Shown here: positions 9,150 through 19,935 of the stretch, piece by piece
How the letters are laid out: every line of letters begins with the position of its first letter
How positions within the stretch are numbered: the first letter of the stretch is position 1
Made by a program: the position numbers and the translations under genes
NCBI GenBank assembly: GCA_035542775.1
Contig: DATKKX010000078.1
Coordinates: 1-23,279 of the forward strand
DNA: 23,279 nucleotides
Origin: DATKKX01 sp035542775
Lineage (GTDB): Bacteria; Planctomycetota; Phycisphaerae; UBA1845; UTPLA1
Direction: 5' to 3'
The notes under the pieces: model-generated
The model's input: the letters and a program-made list of their open reading frames with translations, nothing else
What the model was told of the DNA's origin: nothing
Databases searched by the model: none

Positions 9150-9242
9150 TCTTCCCCGATTGGGCTGCAAGCCCTCGGCACGTGCCCGCTCCGTCCCCAT
9201 TGGCATTGCAGACAACACCGCCACGGAATGATGCTTTCACAA

Positions 9243-9283
9243 GGCTCTTTGTCTGAACAACCGCAAAGAAAGCCGGTTTCAAT
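9243..9283 (+). terminator. Possible terminator after the BMC operon
   Basis: GGCT+CTTTG (9243-9251) pairs with CAAAG+AGCC (9264-9274) with a two-base A bulge, giving a 9-bp stem. The T-rich tract GGTTTCAATT follows. It lies 94 bases after the last BMC operon gene and before the next plus-strand gene. The T-tract is short and interrupted, so this is tentative. Confidence 0.35.
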
Positions 9284-9304
9284 TCTCCGGGCGATGCCGG
9301 CTCG

Positions 9305-9313
9305 TGGTAGAAT
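9305..9313 (+). promoter_or_regulatory. Possible extended -10 promoter for the secreted hydrolase
   Basis: TGGTAGAAT has the TGnTANAAT form of an extended -10 element, 42 bases before the GTG start at 9356. No good -35 hexamer is seen at 16-18 bases, as expected if the TG extension compensates. Confidence 0.3.
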
Positions 9314-9355
9314 AGCACCGGCGAGAGAGACCGCAGGGGATGGGAGATCTACAAC

Positions 9356-10390
9356 GTGACGATTCGTCTGATGGCAGTGCTTTGCGCGGGGCTGGCCGCG
9401 CTCCCGCCTTCCTTGCTGTCCGCACAGGACCGTTGGGGTGCGTCGGGGCATCAGCACATTACCGCCGGGGCGATTACTCATCTGCCCCAGCCGCTGCGAG
9501 GCTTCTTTCAGGCCAACAGCGCGACGATCCAGACCGCCGCCGGGAATGAACCACCGAGCAGCCATTGGATCGACATCGACGTATATCCGGAGTTTTTCGC
9601 AGGGACATTCCCGCATGACTGGGACGACGCCGTCGCGCTCTATGGTCAAAGCACGTTGGAAGCCAACGGCATCGCCCCGTGGAACGTGGAGACCTATACG
9701 GTGAATCTGTCCGTGCTGATGGCCAATGCCCAAAGCCAGCAAGACTGGCTGAATCTGCTGCAAACAGCGGGGGCGCTGGCCCACTATGCCGAGGACCTGC
9801 ACAATCCCCTGCACCTCACTCAAAACTACGACGGGCAGCTCACCGGCAACGACGGCATCCATTCACGCTACGAAATCCAGATGATCTCACGTCACCTGCC
9901 CGGCGGTCTTCCCATCGTCCCGACGCCCAGCCATTGCGTGCGTTACGCGTCGATCATTGACGCGGTCTTCGACGAGATCGACGTCAACTACTGGTATGTC
10001 GACAACATCATGGCCGCCGACGATGCGGCGGTGGCGCTGGATCCGAGATACCGCACCACGTATTACAACCGGCTGTGGGCCGGCACCGGCGTATTCACGC
10101 AGGCCCTCTTCCAGCAGGCTTCCGAAACCGTGGCCAGCGCCTGGTACACCGCCTGGGTCGATGCCGGTTTGCCGATGCCGGTTCCGCCGCCCGTGCTCAT
10201 GGGGGACATGAACTGCGACGGGCAGGTCAATGCCTCGGACATCGACCCGTTCGTGCTGGCGCTGATTGCTCCGGCGGATTACGCCGCCGCCTGGCCGTCA
10301 TGCGACATCGGCCTGGCCGACATGAATTCGGACACAAAGCGGGATGGCCGCGATATCCAGGTGTTCGTCGCCAGACTCCTCACGCCCTGA
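9356..10390 (+). CDS. Secreted zinc phospholipase C / S1-P1 nuclease superfamily protein with dockerin-like C-terminus
   Basis: A 344-residue exported hydrolase. The signal peptide spans residues 1-23 (hydrophobic 5-21, likely cut after LLSA). Zinc-site pattern: Trp27, GH (His32), SSHWIDID (His70, Asp73, Asp75), HYAEDLHNPLH (His143, Asp147, His153) and GIHSRYE (His169, Glu173). The HxxxDxxxxxH plus HxxxE arrangement matches Bacillus zinc phospholipase C; P1 nuclease has HxxxD at the last site. Residues 283-304 and 322-343 carry DxNxDG-type calcium loops of type I dockerins (GDMNCDGQVN, then DMNSDTKRDG), typical of planctomycete secreted proteins. The start is GTG 9356 with GGAG at 9343-9346; ATG 9371 is an alternative. 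The substrate (phospholipid or nucleic acid) cannot be settled from sequence. Confidence 0.82.
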   Translation: MTIRLMAVLCAGLAALPPSLLSAQDRWGASGHQHITAGAITHLPQPLRGFFQANSATIQTAAGNEPPSSHWIDIDVYPEFFAGTFPHDWDDAVALYGQSTLEANGIAPWNVETYTVNLSVLMANAQSQQDWLNLLQTAGALAHYAEDLHNPLHLTQNYDGQLTGNDGIHSRYEIQMISRHLPGGLPIVPTPSHCVRYASIIDAVFDEIDVNYWYVDNIMAADDAAVALDPRYRTTYYNRLWAGTGVFTQALFQQASETVASAWYTAWVDAGLPMPVPPPVLMGDMNCDGQVNASDIDPFVLALIAPADYAAAWPSCDIGLADMNSDTKRDGRDIQVFVARLLTP

Positions 10391-10498
10391 TTAGCACCTT
10401 GCTCCACCAGTTGGAGGCCGCCACCGACAAGTGTGCCTTCACCAACGGCAAGCTCGGGGTCGAAGCGATTCCATCTGCTGTACTCACCTTCACTCACT

Positions 10499-10873
10499 TC
10501 ACTTGGAGGCTGCAGTGCGCTGTTCGGCGGCACGCCAATCCGGTTCCGCCCACGCGGACACGGTGCCTTCTGAGATCGGAAACTGCACCGTGCCGCGTAG
10601 GCGCTCGCCACCGCCAGTCGGCTCGTACTCGTAGGTCCATTGCTCGAGTGCCGGAGAGCTGACACGGGCCGTCTCGACCCGCGCCGGCTCACCCAGCAGC
10701 GATCGCACTTCCTTCCGCGTCATGCGATGACGCAGGGCTCGCCATTGCCGCATCAACGGCGTGACGCACGTCGCCGATCGCAACCACGCCAGCGTCCACG
10801 GCTTGCCGCATTGCCGACAGAACCGCGCCACCGCCGGGTTCTCTGCTCCACAATTGTCGCACTCTTTTCGCAT
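10499..10873 (-). CDS. Zinc-ribbon protein with SmpA/BamE-like domain
   Basis: A 124-residue protein of unknown role. The N-terminus has a zinc ribbon (CDNCGAENP...FCRQCGKPW, two CxxC pairs). Residues about 50-110 resemble the SmpA/OmlA/BamE-like fold: MTRKEVRSLLGEPARVE, then LEQWTYEYE and a final strand pair. ATG 10873 follows the SPFH gene stop by one base, so the two are probably cotranscribed and translationally coupled. GTG 10891 is an alternative start, but the GGAG near 10889 suits the ATG. No membrane segment is visible. A role as partner or regulator of the SPFH protein is inferred from position only. Confidence 0.72.
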   Translation of the reverse strand: MRKECDNCGAENPAVARFCRQCGKPWTLAWLRSATCVTPLMRQWRALRHRMTRKEVRSLLGEPARVETARVSSPALEQWTYEYEPTGGGERLRGTVQFPISEGTVSAWAEPDWRAAEQRTAASK

Positions 10874-10874
10874 G

Positions 10875-12971
10875 TCAATCCGCCGCTCCACTGACAGCCA
10901 GACTCTCGCGAACCTGGTTGCGCAATTGCTCGGCCTCGGGCCGTCTTGGCGCGGTCGGGCCGTCAGTCATCGCCTGCCCAAACCGGTCCGACAGCAACAT
11001 CGTCAGCAGGCCCTGCATCACGTTGGCCTGGCCATCGCCATCCTGGCCGTGGATAACGATCTTCGGCACCAGGTCCACGCCGGACTCCTGCACCGCTTCC
11101 GCGAACCGATCCATGACCTGCCGGGTGAGCTGGTACTGCGGTCCGCCGTAGGCACGGACCTGCTCCTCGATCGCCACTGCCTGGGCGACACCGATTCGGG
11201 CGGCCTTGTCGGCCTCCGCCTCACCGGTGGCGCGAATCCGCGCCGCCTCCGCCTCGGCCAGCGTGCGCGTTCGTGCCCCCTCGGCTTCGGCAACCGCCCG
11301 CATCTGGGCGGCTTGCTGCAGCGCCCGCTGGTACTCGGCCTTGCCCTGGTTCTCCTGCATCTTGATAGAAAGCTCACTCTCGGTGAGCTTCTTCTGCTGC
11401 TGGGCCCGGGCCTCGGCTTCGCGCAGCTCGCGCTCCTTGACCGCCGCCTGTTCCTGCCGGCCGTAGGTTTCGACCTGCTCCAGAGCGATCTGCCGCGTGC
11501 GGAGCTGGGTGAGGATGTCCTCGATCCGCTTGTCGCCGGCCGATGCGGTCGGCGTGCCGATGAGCACCTCCTCGAGCTCCAGGTTGTAATGGACGAACTT
11601 CTCCTGCATTTCCTCGCCGGCCAGCTTCTGGATCAGGGCGCGATCCTGGAGGAGCTGGATCAGCGTCCGTGTCTGCCCGATGTTCTTGAAGTAAGCGGAG
11701 ACCATCGGGTCCAGCGTCTGCTCGACCAGCTTTCGCACGTCGCCGAACCGCTGAATCACCAGGGGCGCCTTGCGGTAGTCGATGTGGACGACCACCGACA
11801 GCGGCAGCGACGGTTCGAACGCGTCCTTGGTGATGAGCGACACCTCGCTGAGGTTCTCGTCATACTTGTGGACGCCGCTCTCGTTGCGGATCCACTTGAG
11901 GATGAAGTTCGTCGTCGGAACCATGATGACCTTTCCCGCGTAGATATTGAACGCGTACTTGCCGGGCAGCAGGGCTTCGCTCCACACGCCGCGCTGGCCT
12001 TTGCGGACCAGCTCGCCGTGCTTGTAGTCGACGCCCGACAAATCCACGCCCGTCTCGCCGGTGTAGGAGACGACTACGCCGACGTTGCCGACTTCCACCA
12101 CCGTCTTTGGAGTCATCTCCACGGTCGCGAAGAGCCGGTTGAGGAAGTAGGTCCCTTCGACCAGCACCTGAAGCTGCCGCCCGCGACGCCCGCCGGCGGC
12201 CAGGAATTTCTCCGGGTCCTGGAAGTTGTTATGGAAGGTTTCCGTATCCGACGGATCGTTGCCAACGACCGGGGCGATGATCTCGCCGCCGTCCAGGGCC
12301 GGCCCGTCGTGCACGGTAACGATGCCGACCAGGTCGCCGGCCTCCATCTCGGTGCCGGCTTCGTCGCTATCGCCATTCTCCACCGCGGTCACGCCAATGG
12401 TGTCGCCGGCTCCCTTGATGACGACCGGCTCGAAGCCTCTGCGTTCGGCGATCTCGCGGGCCATGTTCTGCAGAACAGCCTGATCACCGCGACCCAGCGG
12501 GAGGAAGAAAACCTGCTCCGCGGTAATGACCACGAACTGGGCCAGGTTGATCGCGTAGGTACCTTCACGAAGGAGCTTGCGCTGCGGACCGCGCTGGCCG
12601 CCGTTGCGCAGGAAGGCCGTCACGTTCTCGAAGTCGTGGGCCTTGGCGTTGCAGCCGAGCGTCTGCGTCGGCCCCAGGGGCAGACCGTCGCGAGCGAACA
12701 CGTAGCCGATCTTGCCCTGGGGAATCGTCACCAGCGGCATCTTGTGGATGCGATATTGCAGCGGCATGCGCAGATGGAGCCCGCCCCGCAGCACATCCGG
12801 CTGAAAGCCGGCCTCGCCGCTCAACGCGATGAAGCCGCCGCGGACGGACCCTTTGCGGCTCCAGCGTTTCTCGACGATGCCGATGCGGTTGTTCGGGATG
12901 TAGCGGAGACCCGAAGCGAGAAGGCCCAAGTACAGAATCCCGAGTATCAAAACCAGTGCGATCGCGAACAT
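10875..12971 (-). CDS. SPFH/Band 7 (flotillin-like) protein with repeated N-terminal beta modules
   Basis: A 698-residue membrane-associated scaffold-type protein. One N-terminal membrane helix (2-21); then a long region with a recurring module built on VLRGGLH (60-66), LLREGTY (133-139), VLVEGTY (269-275) and LLPGKY (334-339), each followed by a beta-rich stretch; an SPFH-like domain about 350-475 (EVSLITKDAFEPSLPLSVVV onward); a long charged Ala/Glu-rich coiled coil 485-605 (AEAEGARTR, LAEAEAARIR); and a hydrophobic/Gly tail. Flotillins form membrane microdomain rings. The start at 12971 is chosen because AGGAG (12985-12981) is 9 bases upstream; ATG 12977 has only 3. The protein is longer than standard flotillins because of the repeats. 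It overlaps no gene and is followed at once by the zinc-ribbon gene. Confidence 0.85.
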   Translation of the reverse strand: MFAIALVLILGILYLGLLASGLRYIPNNRIGIVEKRWSRKGSVRGGFIALSGEAGFQPDVLRGGLHLRMPLQYRIHKMPLVTIPQGKIGYVFARDGLPLGPTQTLGCNAKAHDFENVTAFLRNGGQRGPQRKLLREGTYAINLAQFVVITAEQVFFLPLGRGDQAVLQNMAREIAERRGFEPVVIKGAGDTIGVTAVENGDSDEAGTEMEAGDLVGIVTVHDGPALDGGEIIAPVVGNDPSDTETFHNNFQDPEKFLAAGGRRGRQLQVLVEGTYFLNRLFATVEMTPKTVVEVGNVGVVVSYTGETGVDLSGVDYKHGELVRKGQRGVWSEALLPGKYAFNIYAGKVIMVPTTNFILKWIRNESGVHKYDENLSEVSLITKDAFEPSLPLSVVVHIDYRKAPLVIQRFGDVRKLVEQTLDPMVSAYFKNIGQTRTLIQLLQDRALIQKLAGEEMQEKFVHYNLELEEVLIGTPTASAGDKRIEDILTQLRTRQIALEQVETYGRQEQAAVKERELREAEARAQQQKKLTESELSIKMQENQGKAEYQRALQQAAQMRAVAEAEGARTRTLAEAEAARIRATGEAEADKAARIGVAQAVAIEEQVRAYGGPQYQLTRQVMDRFAEAVQESGVDLVPKIVIHGQDGDGQANVMQGLLTMLLSDRFGQAMTDGPTAPRRPEAEQLRNQVRESLAVSGAAD

Positions 12972-12985
12972 GGACATTGTCTCCT

Positions 12986-13561
12986 ATGGCTGGCCGGGCG
13001 GCGCTGACTGCACGGCGGTTGTGCCGCCACGCACGCCATCGCAGCCGGGCGTTCCAGTTTGTTTGGGCGAATGAGGTGGCCCCTGCCGGCACTGAGCGTG
13101 CGCGCAGCGCAGCCGCACACACGACGCGTGGCCCGGTAGCAGTCATCTCAACGGTGAATGAAGCGGTCTAGGGTGGGGATGACATAGCTGTGCTCCAGCG
13201 TACGCCTACGAGGTTAGCTGACGGGCTCGCGAGCGCTGACTCCGCGTCCGCCGATCTGGCGGATTCGCCCCTGCGACGACCGACCCGACGAATCAGTCCC
13301 GGCCGCCGCGATCTTGGTTTCCCCGTTGCCCGGCCGCGTGAAACAGCCGGACATTCGGCACTTTCAGCTCTCCATAAAACATACACCAGCCCATACGAAA
13401 GTCAAATTGGCGGTATCCTATGAATGCGCGAACATTTGCGCGAAGTGGCATGCGTTTTGCTATTCGCGGCTACGGCTCCCCGCCGGTCAAAGTGTCATCG
13501 TCATGTCACCATGAATGCGCTTACAGAACCGCTGCACAAACTGTCCAACCGAAGAACGCGG
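12986..13561. other. 576-base non-coding stretch upstream of the SPFH gene
   Basis: No convincing gene on either strand; the short frames here lack ribosome sites and recognisable content. It holds two GC-rich hairpins, TCCGCC-GATCT-GGCGGA (13247-13263) and GGCGG-TTGTG-CCGCC (13014-13028), and an AT-richer patch (about 13360-13460) with a minus-strand promoter candidate. If that promoter is used, the SPFH transcript has a structured leader of about 400 bases. Confidence 0.5.
13378..13405 (-). promoter_or_regulatory. Possible minus-strand promoter for the SPFH gene
   Basis: On the minus strand TTGACT (13405-13400) is followed after 16 bases by TATGTT (13383-13378), five and four matches to the sigma-70-type hexamers. 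It lies in the only AT-rich part of the gap, about 400 bases before the SPFH start. Confidence 0.35.
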
Positions 13562-14494
13562 TCAAGGGCTTCCTGGCTGACCCGTCGCCTTCGGCTGCTC
13601 GTCCCAGGCGCGGATGAACCGTATCAAACCCTGAAGAACCTGCGCGAAGCGGTGCATCTGAAGCTCGCGGCCTTGGATCACCTGCCCGTCCTTGGCCAGA
13701 ATCAGGCAGGTGTCGCTGATCTCCAATTGCACACCGGGCACGCCACGTGCAGAGACGAACTTGGTGACCGTCGCCGCCCGGGCGGCGGCAAAGTAGTTTT
13801 CCGAAAACGCCGTCAGACCCTCGGCCGCGAAACAAGCGAGCAAATCCGCCGCGATCTGCGGCCGGCCGAGCAGTGAGGTACTGTCCATGGTGCCGAGATC
13901 GATGTCGTACGGCCGGTATGCGTGTGAAGCGTGAAGATCGAGCACCAGCGTGTACTGCCGGGTATCAAGCAGCCGGGCCAGCTCGCGTTTAAATTCGTTG
14001 TCGTCGTAGTAGTTCGAGTCGCTCGGGCTCATGGCCGTGGAGGCGACCACGGTGACGTCCGCCATGCGGTGCAGCGCATCGGCCAGGGAGCCCGTGCCGC
14101 TGTCGGCGGGTTTGAGCTTGCCCTCGCGGGTGGTGGCGGCGGCGTGACCGGCGACGACCAGGACGCTCGATCGACCGGGCGTCACGGCAAACCATGACTT
14201 GCCGTCGGCGGGCGGACGCTCGTAACGAAGCGACAACGCTCGCTCAAAGTCGATGGCCTGCTGAACATGCTCGATCTCGACGATGGCCCGCAGTGGGCGA
14301 GTCGGGTGCTGGAGAACACGGCCGCCTGGCGCGGCCGGTGCAGCCGTCGGAACTGAAACGACTTCCGGGTTCGGCGAAAGCCGTTTCGCTTCGCAGCCTG
14401 CGGCGATCAACAGCAACAAGAGAAATAAAGCTGCTCGTGCACACGATAGGAGATGACAGGTGCGTATAGTGGAGTGTCGGTGCCTGGCATCCAC
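13562..14494 (-). CDS. Lipoprotein with N-formylglutamate amidohydrolase-like domain
   Basis: Exported lipoprotein, about 310 residues from GTG 14494. A lipoprotein signal (ALFLLLLLIAAGC, lipid Cys about residue 34) is followed by a Pro/Ala-rich linker. The enzyme-like domain matches N-formylglutamate amidohydrolase-type zinc hydrolases: VVAGHAAATTREG, DSGTGSLADAL, SDSNYYDDNEFKREL, LVLDLHASHAYRPYDIDLGT and GVPGVQLEIS. The family removes formyl or similar acyl groups, or acts on related amide bonds; the substrate here is unknown, and a periplasmic lipid-anchored form is unusual. The frame is open to ATG 14593, but that would give a 54-residue polar leader before the signal peptide. A CATAAT at 14597-14592 (minus strand) could be a -10 element, favouring the internal start, though the -35 is poor. 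Confidence 0.75.
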   Translation of the reverse strand: MDARHRHSTIRTCHLLSCARAALFLLLLLIAAGCEAKRLSPNPEVVSVPTAAPAAPGGRVLQHPTRPLRAIVEIEHVQQAIDFERALSLRYERPPADGKSWFAVTPGRSSVLVVAGHAAATTREGKLKPADSGTGSLADALHRMADVTVVASTAMSPSDSNYYDDNEFKRELARLLDTRQYTLVLDLHASHAYRPYDIDLGTMDSTSLLGRPQIAADLLACFAAEGLTAFSENYFAAARAATVTKFVSARGVPGVQLEISDTCLILAKDGQVIQGRELQMHRFAQVLQGLIRFIRAWDEQPKATGQPGSP

Positions 14495-14641
14495 TTGGTT
14501 TCTCACTGCTCGCAGCGCAGTGGCACACGGGGCGGAGTAGTCTGTTGTCGATGACATGCGGCGGATCGTACGCCGCGGCGCCAAGTGTGTCATTATGCTC
14601 TTGCGAACTGAACCTCAGCAGGTCTTTTGTGCTCCAGGTTC

Positions 14642-15406
14642 TCACAGCTCCTTGCAACGGAACCTTTGCACGGCGAGTGCCGCAAAGACCAGGGCGAGAA
14701 GGATCGTCACCGCTGCGGCGGGCAGGATGTCAGGCCGAATCCCGGAAAGGATCCTCGAGGCCCCGGAGATGAGCCCCGCGGGGCTGAACTTCGCCACAGG
14801 AGACCAGGCGGAGAGGAGCGCGATCAGCAGATACACGCCGAAACCGACACCGGACGCCCCTCCCTGCGACACGAACAGCACCGACAGCAGCGTCATGACC
14901 ACGATCATCCAGAGCGCGTAAAGCAGCCAGAGGAAGACGGCACCGAGAAAGTAAGGCACCGGCGATCGACCGAAGAGAAGCGCGGTTACCAGTACGCACA
15001 GGCCGGCTCCCACGATGGTGGATGCCGTCAGCAACACTTGCTGCGAGACGATCTTCGCGAGGACGAAGCCGGTTCGCGACAGCGGCTTGGTCAGGACGAG
15101 AGTGGTAGTCCCGCCTCTCACCTCACCGGAAATGCAGCCAGCACTGGAGATGATGATCGCAATCAGGATGAGCTGGTTCAGGTTCTTCAGGTACTGCTGA
15201 TACGCATCGACCGCCGTGGCTTCCGGCACCTTGATCATGATGCCGGGCTGCGAGCCTGCAATTGACGCGACCAACGCCGGCGTGGCCAACGCGAGGATGG
15301 GGCTGGCCACCGCGAAGAAGAGGATCATGCCGGGCACGACCCAGATTCGCCAGGTCCTGGTGATCTCCAGGAACTCCTTGTGCAGAAAGGCATGAAAACC
15401 GCTCAT
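14642..15406 (-). CDS. ABC-2 type transporter permease
   Basis: A 254-residue integral membrane protein with about six hydrophobic segments (roughly 22-50, 75-95, 120-150, 152-175, 182-200, 225-245) and the ABC-2 permease hallmark SGEVRGGTTTLVLTKPLSR, as in GldF/NosY-type exporters. It should pair with the ATPase encoded just upstream: its ATG (15406) overlaps the ATPase stop in an ATGA. The N-terminus (FLHKEFLEITRTWRIWVVP) is the usual cytosolic lead-in. The exported substrate cannot be told. It is preceded by a protease and a PLDc_N-type protein, a setting often seen for membrane-stress or exported-protein handling. Confidence 0.88.
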   Translation of the reverse strand: MSGFHAFLHKEFLEITRTWRIWVVPGMILFFAVASPILALATPALVASIAGSQPGIMIKVPEATAVDAYQQYLKNLNQLILIAIIISSAGCISGEVRGGTTTLVLTKPLSRTGFVLAKIVSQQVLLTASTIVGAGLCVLVTALLFGRSPVPYFLGAVFLWLLYALWMIVVMTLLSVLFVSQGGASGVGFGVYLLIALLSAWSPVAKFSPAGLISGASRILSGIRPDILPAAAVTILLALVFAALAVQRFRCKEL

Positions 15407-16338
15407 GGTCGAGTGTCCGCTCCGATCAGATCGACAAATGCATCCTCAAGGCTGCTCTCAAGGACCTCAAATCGCCGAAGAGGCGTGCCCGCAGCGACAA
15501 TTGCTTTGGGAATGACGGACTGCGCCGCCGCCAGGTCCGATGCGAAGACATGCAGCCCATCGCCGGTTCGCTCCAGTCTGTCCACGCACTGTTCGCCGCG
15601 CAGCATCGCTTCCAATCTGCCGGGATCGCCTTCCACCTCAACGACAACGTGTCGCGAGCCGCGTCGCGATTTGATTCCTTTCACGCTGTCCTGCATGACG
15701 ACTTTGCCGCGATTGAGAATGGCCACCGAATCGCAAACCCGCTCGACATCCGCGAGAATGTGGGTGGAGAAGAAGACTGTCGTCCGCCCGGACAGCGACA
15801 GAATCATGTCGAGCACTTCTTTTCGCCCAATGGGGTCGAGGGCGCTGGTCGGCTCATCGAGGAGGAGCAGTCGCGGGGCGTTGATCAGGGCCTGCGCGAT
15901 TCCCAACCGCTGCTTCATGCCGCGCGAATAGCCCCCGATCCGCGTACGCACGTCGGCCAGGCCCGCCATATCCAGGAGTACCGTCACACGCTCCTCCAGC
16001 GCGGCCCCCTGCAAGCCGAACAGGCTCCCGGCAAAGCGAAGAAACTCTCTCCCGGACATCCAGCCGTAGAAGCCGGGGGCATCGGGCAGAAATCCGATCA
16101 GCGACCGGACTTCGTTGGTCGCATGGACGACATCCTGGCCCAAGATGGACGCCCGCCCGGATGTCGGCCGCGCCAGACCGGTGAGAATCCGCAAGGTAGT
16201 GGTCTTGCCGGCTCCGTTGGGCCCGAGGAATCCGAAGACCGACCCCTGCGGGACGGAGAGATCCACGCCGTCCAAGGCGGCATTGCTGCCAAAGAGCTTG
16301 GTCAGCGATTGAATCTCGATGGCCGGAGTTTCGCTCAA
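15403..16338 (-). CDS. ABC transporter ATP-binding protein (GldA/NosF-like)
   Basis: ATPase subunit of an ABC-2 exporter, 311 residues. Walker A GPNGAGKTT (39-47), signature YSRGMKQRLG, Walker B LLLLDEPTSALDP, switch His in FFSTHILAD, and a C-terminal regulatory region (about 220-311) as in GldA-type ATPases. TTG 16338 is chosen as start: it overlaps the upstream stop (TTGA) and family homology begins at AIEIQSLTKLFG right after it; the frame stays open further upstream only inside the neighbouring gene. It is directly coupled to the permease gene downstream. A UUG start with a weak ribosome site suggests expression depends on coupling. Confidence 0.9.
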   Translation of the reverse strand: MSETPAIEIQSLTKLFGSNAALDGVDLSVPQGSVFGFLGPNGAGKTTTLRILTGLARPTSGRASILGQDVVHATNEVRSLIGFLPDAPGFYGWMSGREFLRFAGSLFGLQGAALEERVTVLLDMAGLADVRTRIGGYSRGMKQRLGIAQALINAPRLLLLDEPTSALDPIGRKEVLDMILSLSGRTTVFFSTHILADVERVCDSVAILNRGKVVMQDSVKGIKSRRGSRHVVVEVEGDPGRLEAMLRGEQCVDRLERTGDGLHVFASDLAAAQSVIPKAIVAAGTPLRRFEVLESSLEDAFVDLIGADTRP

Positions 16339-16652
16339 CTCTGCTTCTTCTGTCCGTAGAGAAGGTCCATCGCGCGATTCGAGCGAGCGCCCGCTTCTTC
16401 TGAACGCAAGGGGATGTGAGCGGTCGGCGCGGTTCTCCGTCCTACCGCCCAATAGACGATCGCTCCGATGAGGCCTCCCAGAATGACAATGATGCACCAG
16501 ACCCACTTTGCCGGCTGCGGTTCTCGCTCTCGTCGCACAAGATCAACGAGGGCGAGTACCTGCAGCACCAACTGCAGACAGGCCAGAAGGCCAAGCGCGA
16601 TCAGGCCCGCCGGGGGTATTCCACTGAGGGATTCCCACAAGCCTTTCGGCAT
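16335..16652 (-). CDS. Small PLDc_N-type membrane protein
   Basis: A 105-residue membrane protein with two helices (about 13-35 and 49-69) and the PLDc_N (phospholipase D nuclease N-terminal) pattern ALVDLVRRE...KWVWCIIVILGGLIGAIVYWAVGRR. There is no catalytic HKD motif, so it is not a phospholipase. The C-terminal tail is soluble and charged. ATG 16652 is chosen because GGAG (16661-16658) is 5 bases upstream; ATG 16667 overlaps the protease stop and is an alternative giving five more residues. Such proteins often sit next to ABC-2 exporter genes, as here, and may be accessory membrane subunits. Confidence 0.8.
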   Translation of the reverse strand: MPKGLWESLSGIPPAGLIALGLLACLQLVLQVLALVDLVRREREPQPAKWVWCIIVILGGLIGAIVYWAVGRRTAPTAHIPLRSEEAGARSNRAMDLLYGQKKQS

Positions 16653-16666
16653 AGGGTCTCCAGACA

Positions 16667-19468
<2,802 letters not shown>

Positions 19469-19935
19469 AGAGCAGTCTCCTTAACCTGTTGGTGTGGATC
19501 GCCTCTCGCCGAGGCGCCCGTGGCAACGGCGAAGGCAAGTTCGTAACACCGCAATAATAGCAGCTCGTCCCCTGGCCGTCGAACCGCCGTTTCGAATGTC
19601 GAGGCAGAGTTCTTCCCGAGACCAGGACAGAGCGTCAATCAGCAATCTCGGCCTCGATCCTCGCGGGTGTGGCGGAAATGGGATGGCAGTGACTCGTCCT
19701 GGACGTCCGAGTTTCTCCTGAAGCTGAATTCCACAAGGAGTTTTGTCTCTGCCCCACGTTTTGGCAGCCACTAGAATCCTGCCAGTTGACGACCGAGCTG
19801 TCAGGTACGTGACTCGCCGGCAAGCGTCCCGCTTCCTCCCCGCTCTATCGTCCAACACCAACATTGAGAATGGCCCCCCTCTGCTGCCATCGGACGCAGC
19901 CGTCGGACCATTGTTCGCAGGTCGGAGAATCGGAC
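19469..19935. other. 467-base divergent intergenic region (M16 peptidase / desaturase)
   Basis: This contains the minus-strand promoter candidate and ribosome site of the peptidase gene. On the plus strand an AAGGAG near 19735 is not followed by a plausible gene: the frame opening at 19743 runs out of phase into the desaturase. A TAGAAT at 19772-19777 is a weak -10 candidate for the desaturase without a good -35. Confidence 0.4.
19554..19582 (-). promoter_or_regulatory. Promoter candidate for the M16 peptidase cluster
   Basis: On the minus strand TCGACG (19582-19577) and TATTAT (19559-19554) are separated by 17 bases, four and five matches to the sigma-70-type consensus. This predicts a start of transcription near 19547 and a leader of about 80 bases before GTG 19468. 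Confidence 0.42.

Noticed and set aside
9164..9176. GGGCT-GCA-AGCCC hairpin after the isomerase as a terminator
   Set aside because: Only five base pairs with a three-base loop and no T-run; the downstream hairpin at 9243 is a better candidate.
7914..9224. 436-codon minus-strand open frame opposite the isomerase
   Set aside because: It covers a gene with a complete metal-site pattern on the other strand, with no ribosome site or homology of its own.
9356..10390. Idea that the secreted enzyme is an S1/P1 nuclease feeding deoxyribose from DNA to the microcompartment
   Set aside because: The last metal pair is HxxxE, as in zinc phospholipase C, and a separate promoter and terminator-like hairpin lie between it and the operon; the link is too weak to claim.
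10761..13007. 748-codon plus-strand open frame opposite the SPFH gene
   Set aside because: It is antisense to a well-supported protein with coherent domains; the product is Leu/His/Arg-rich without motifs, which is a third-codon-position artefact.
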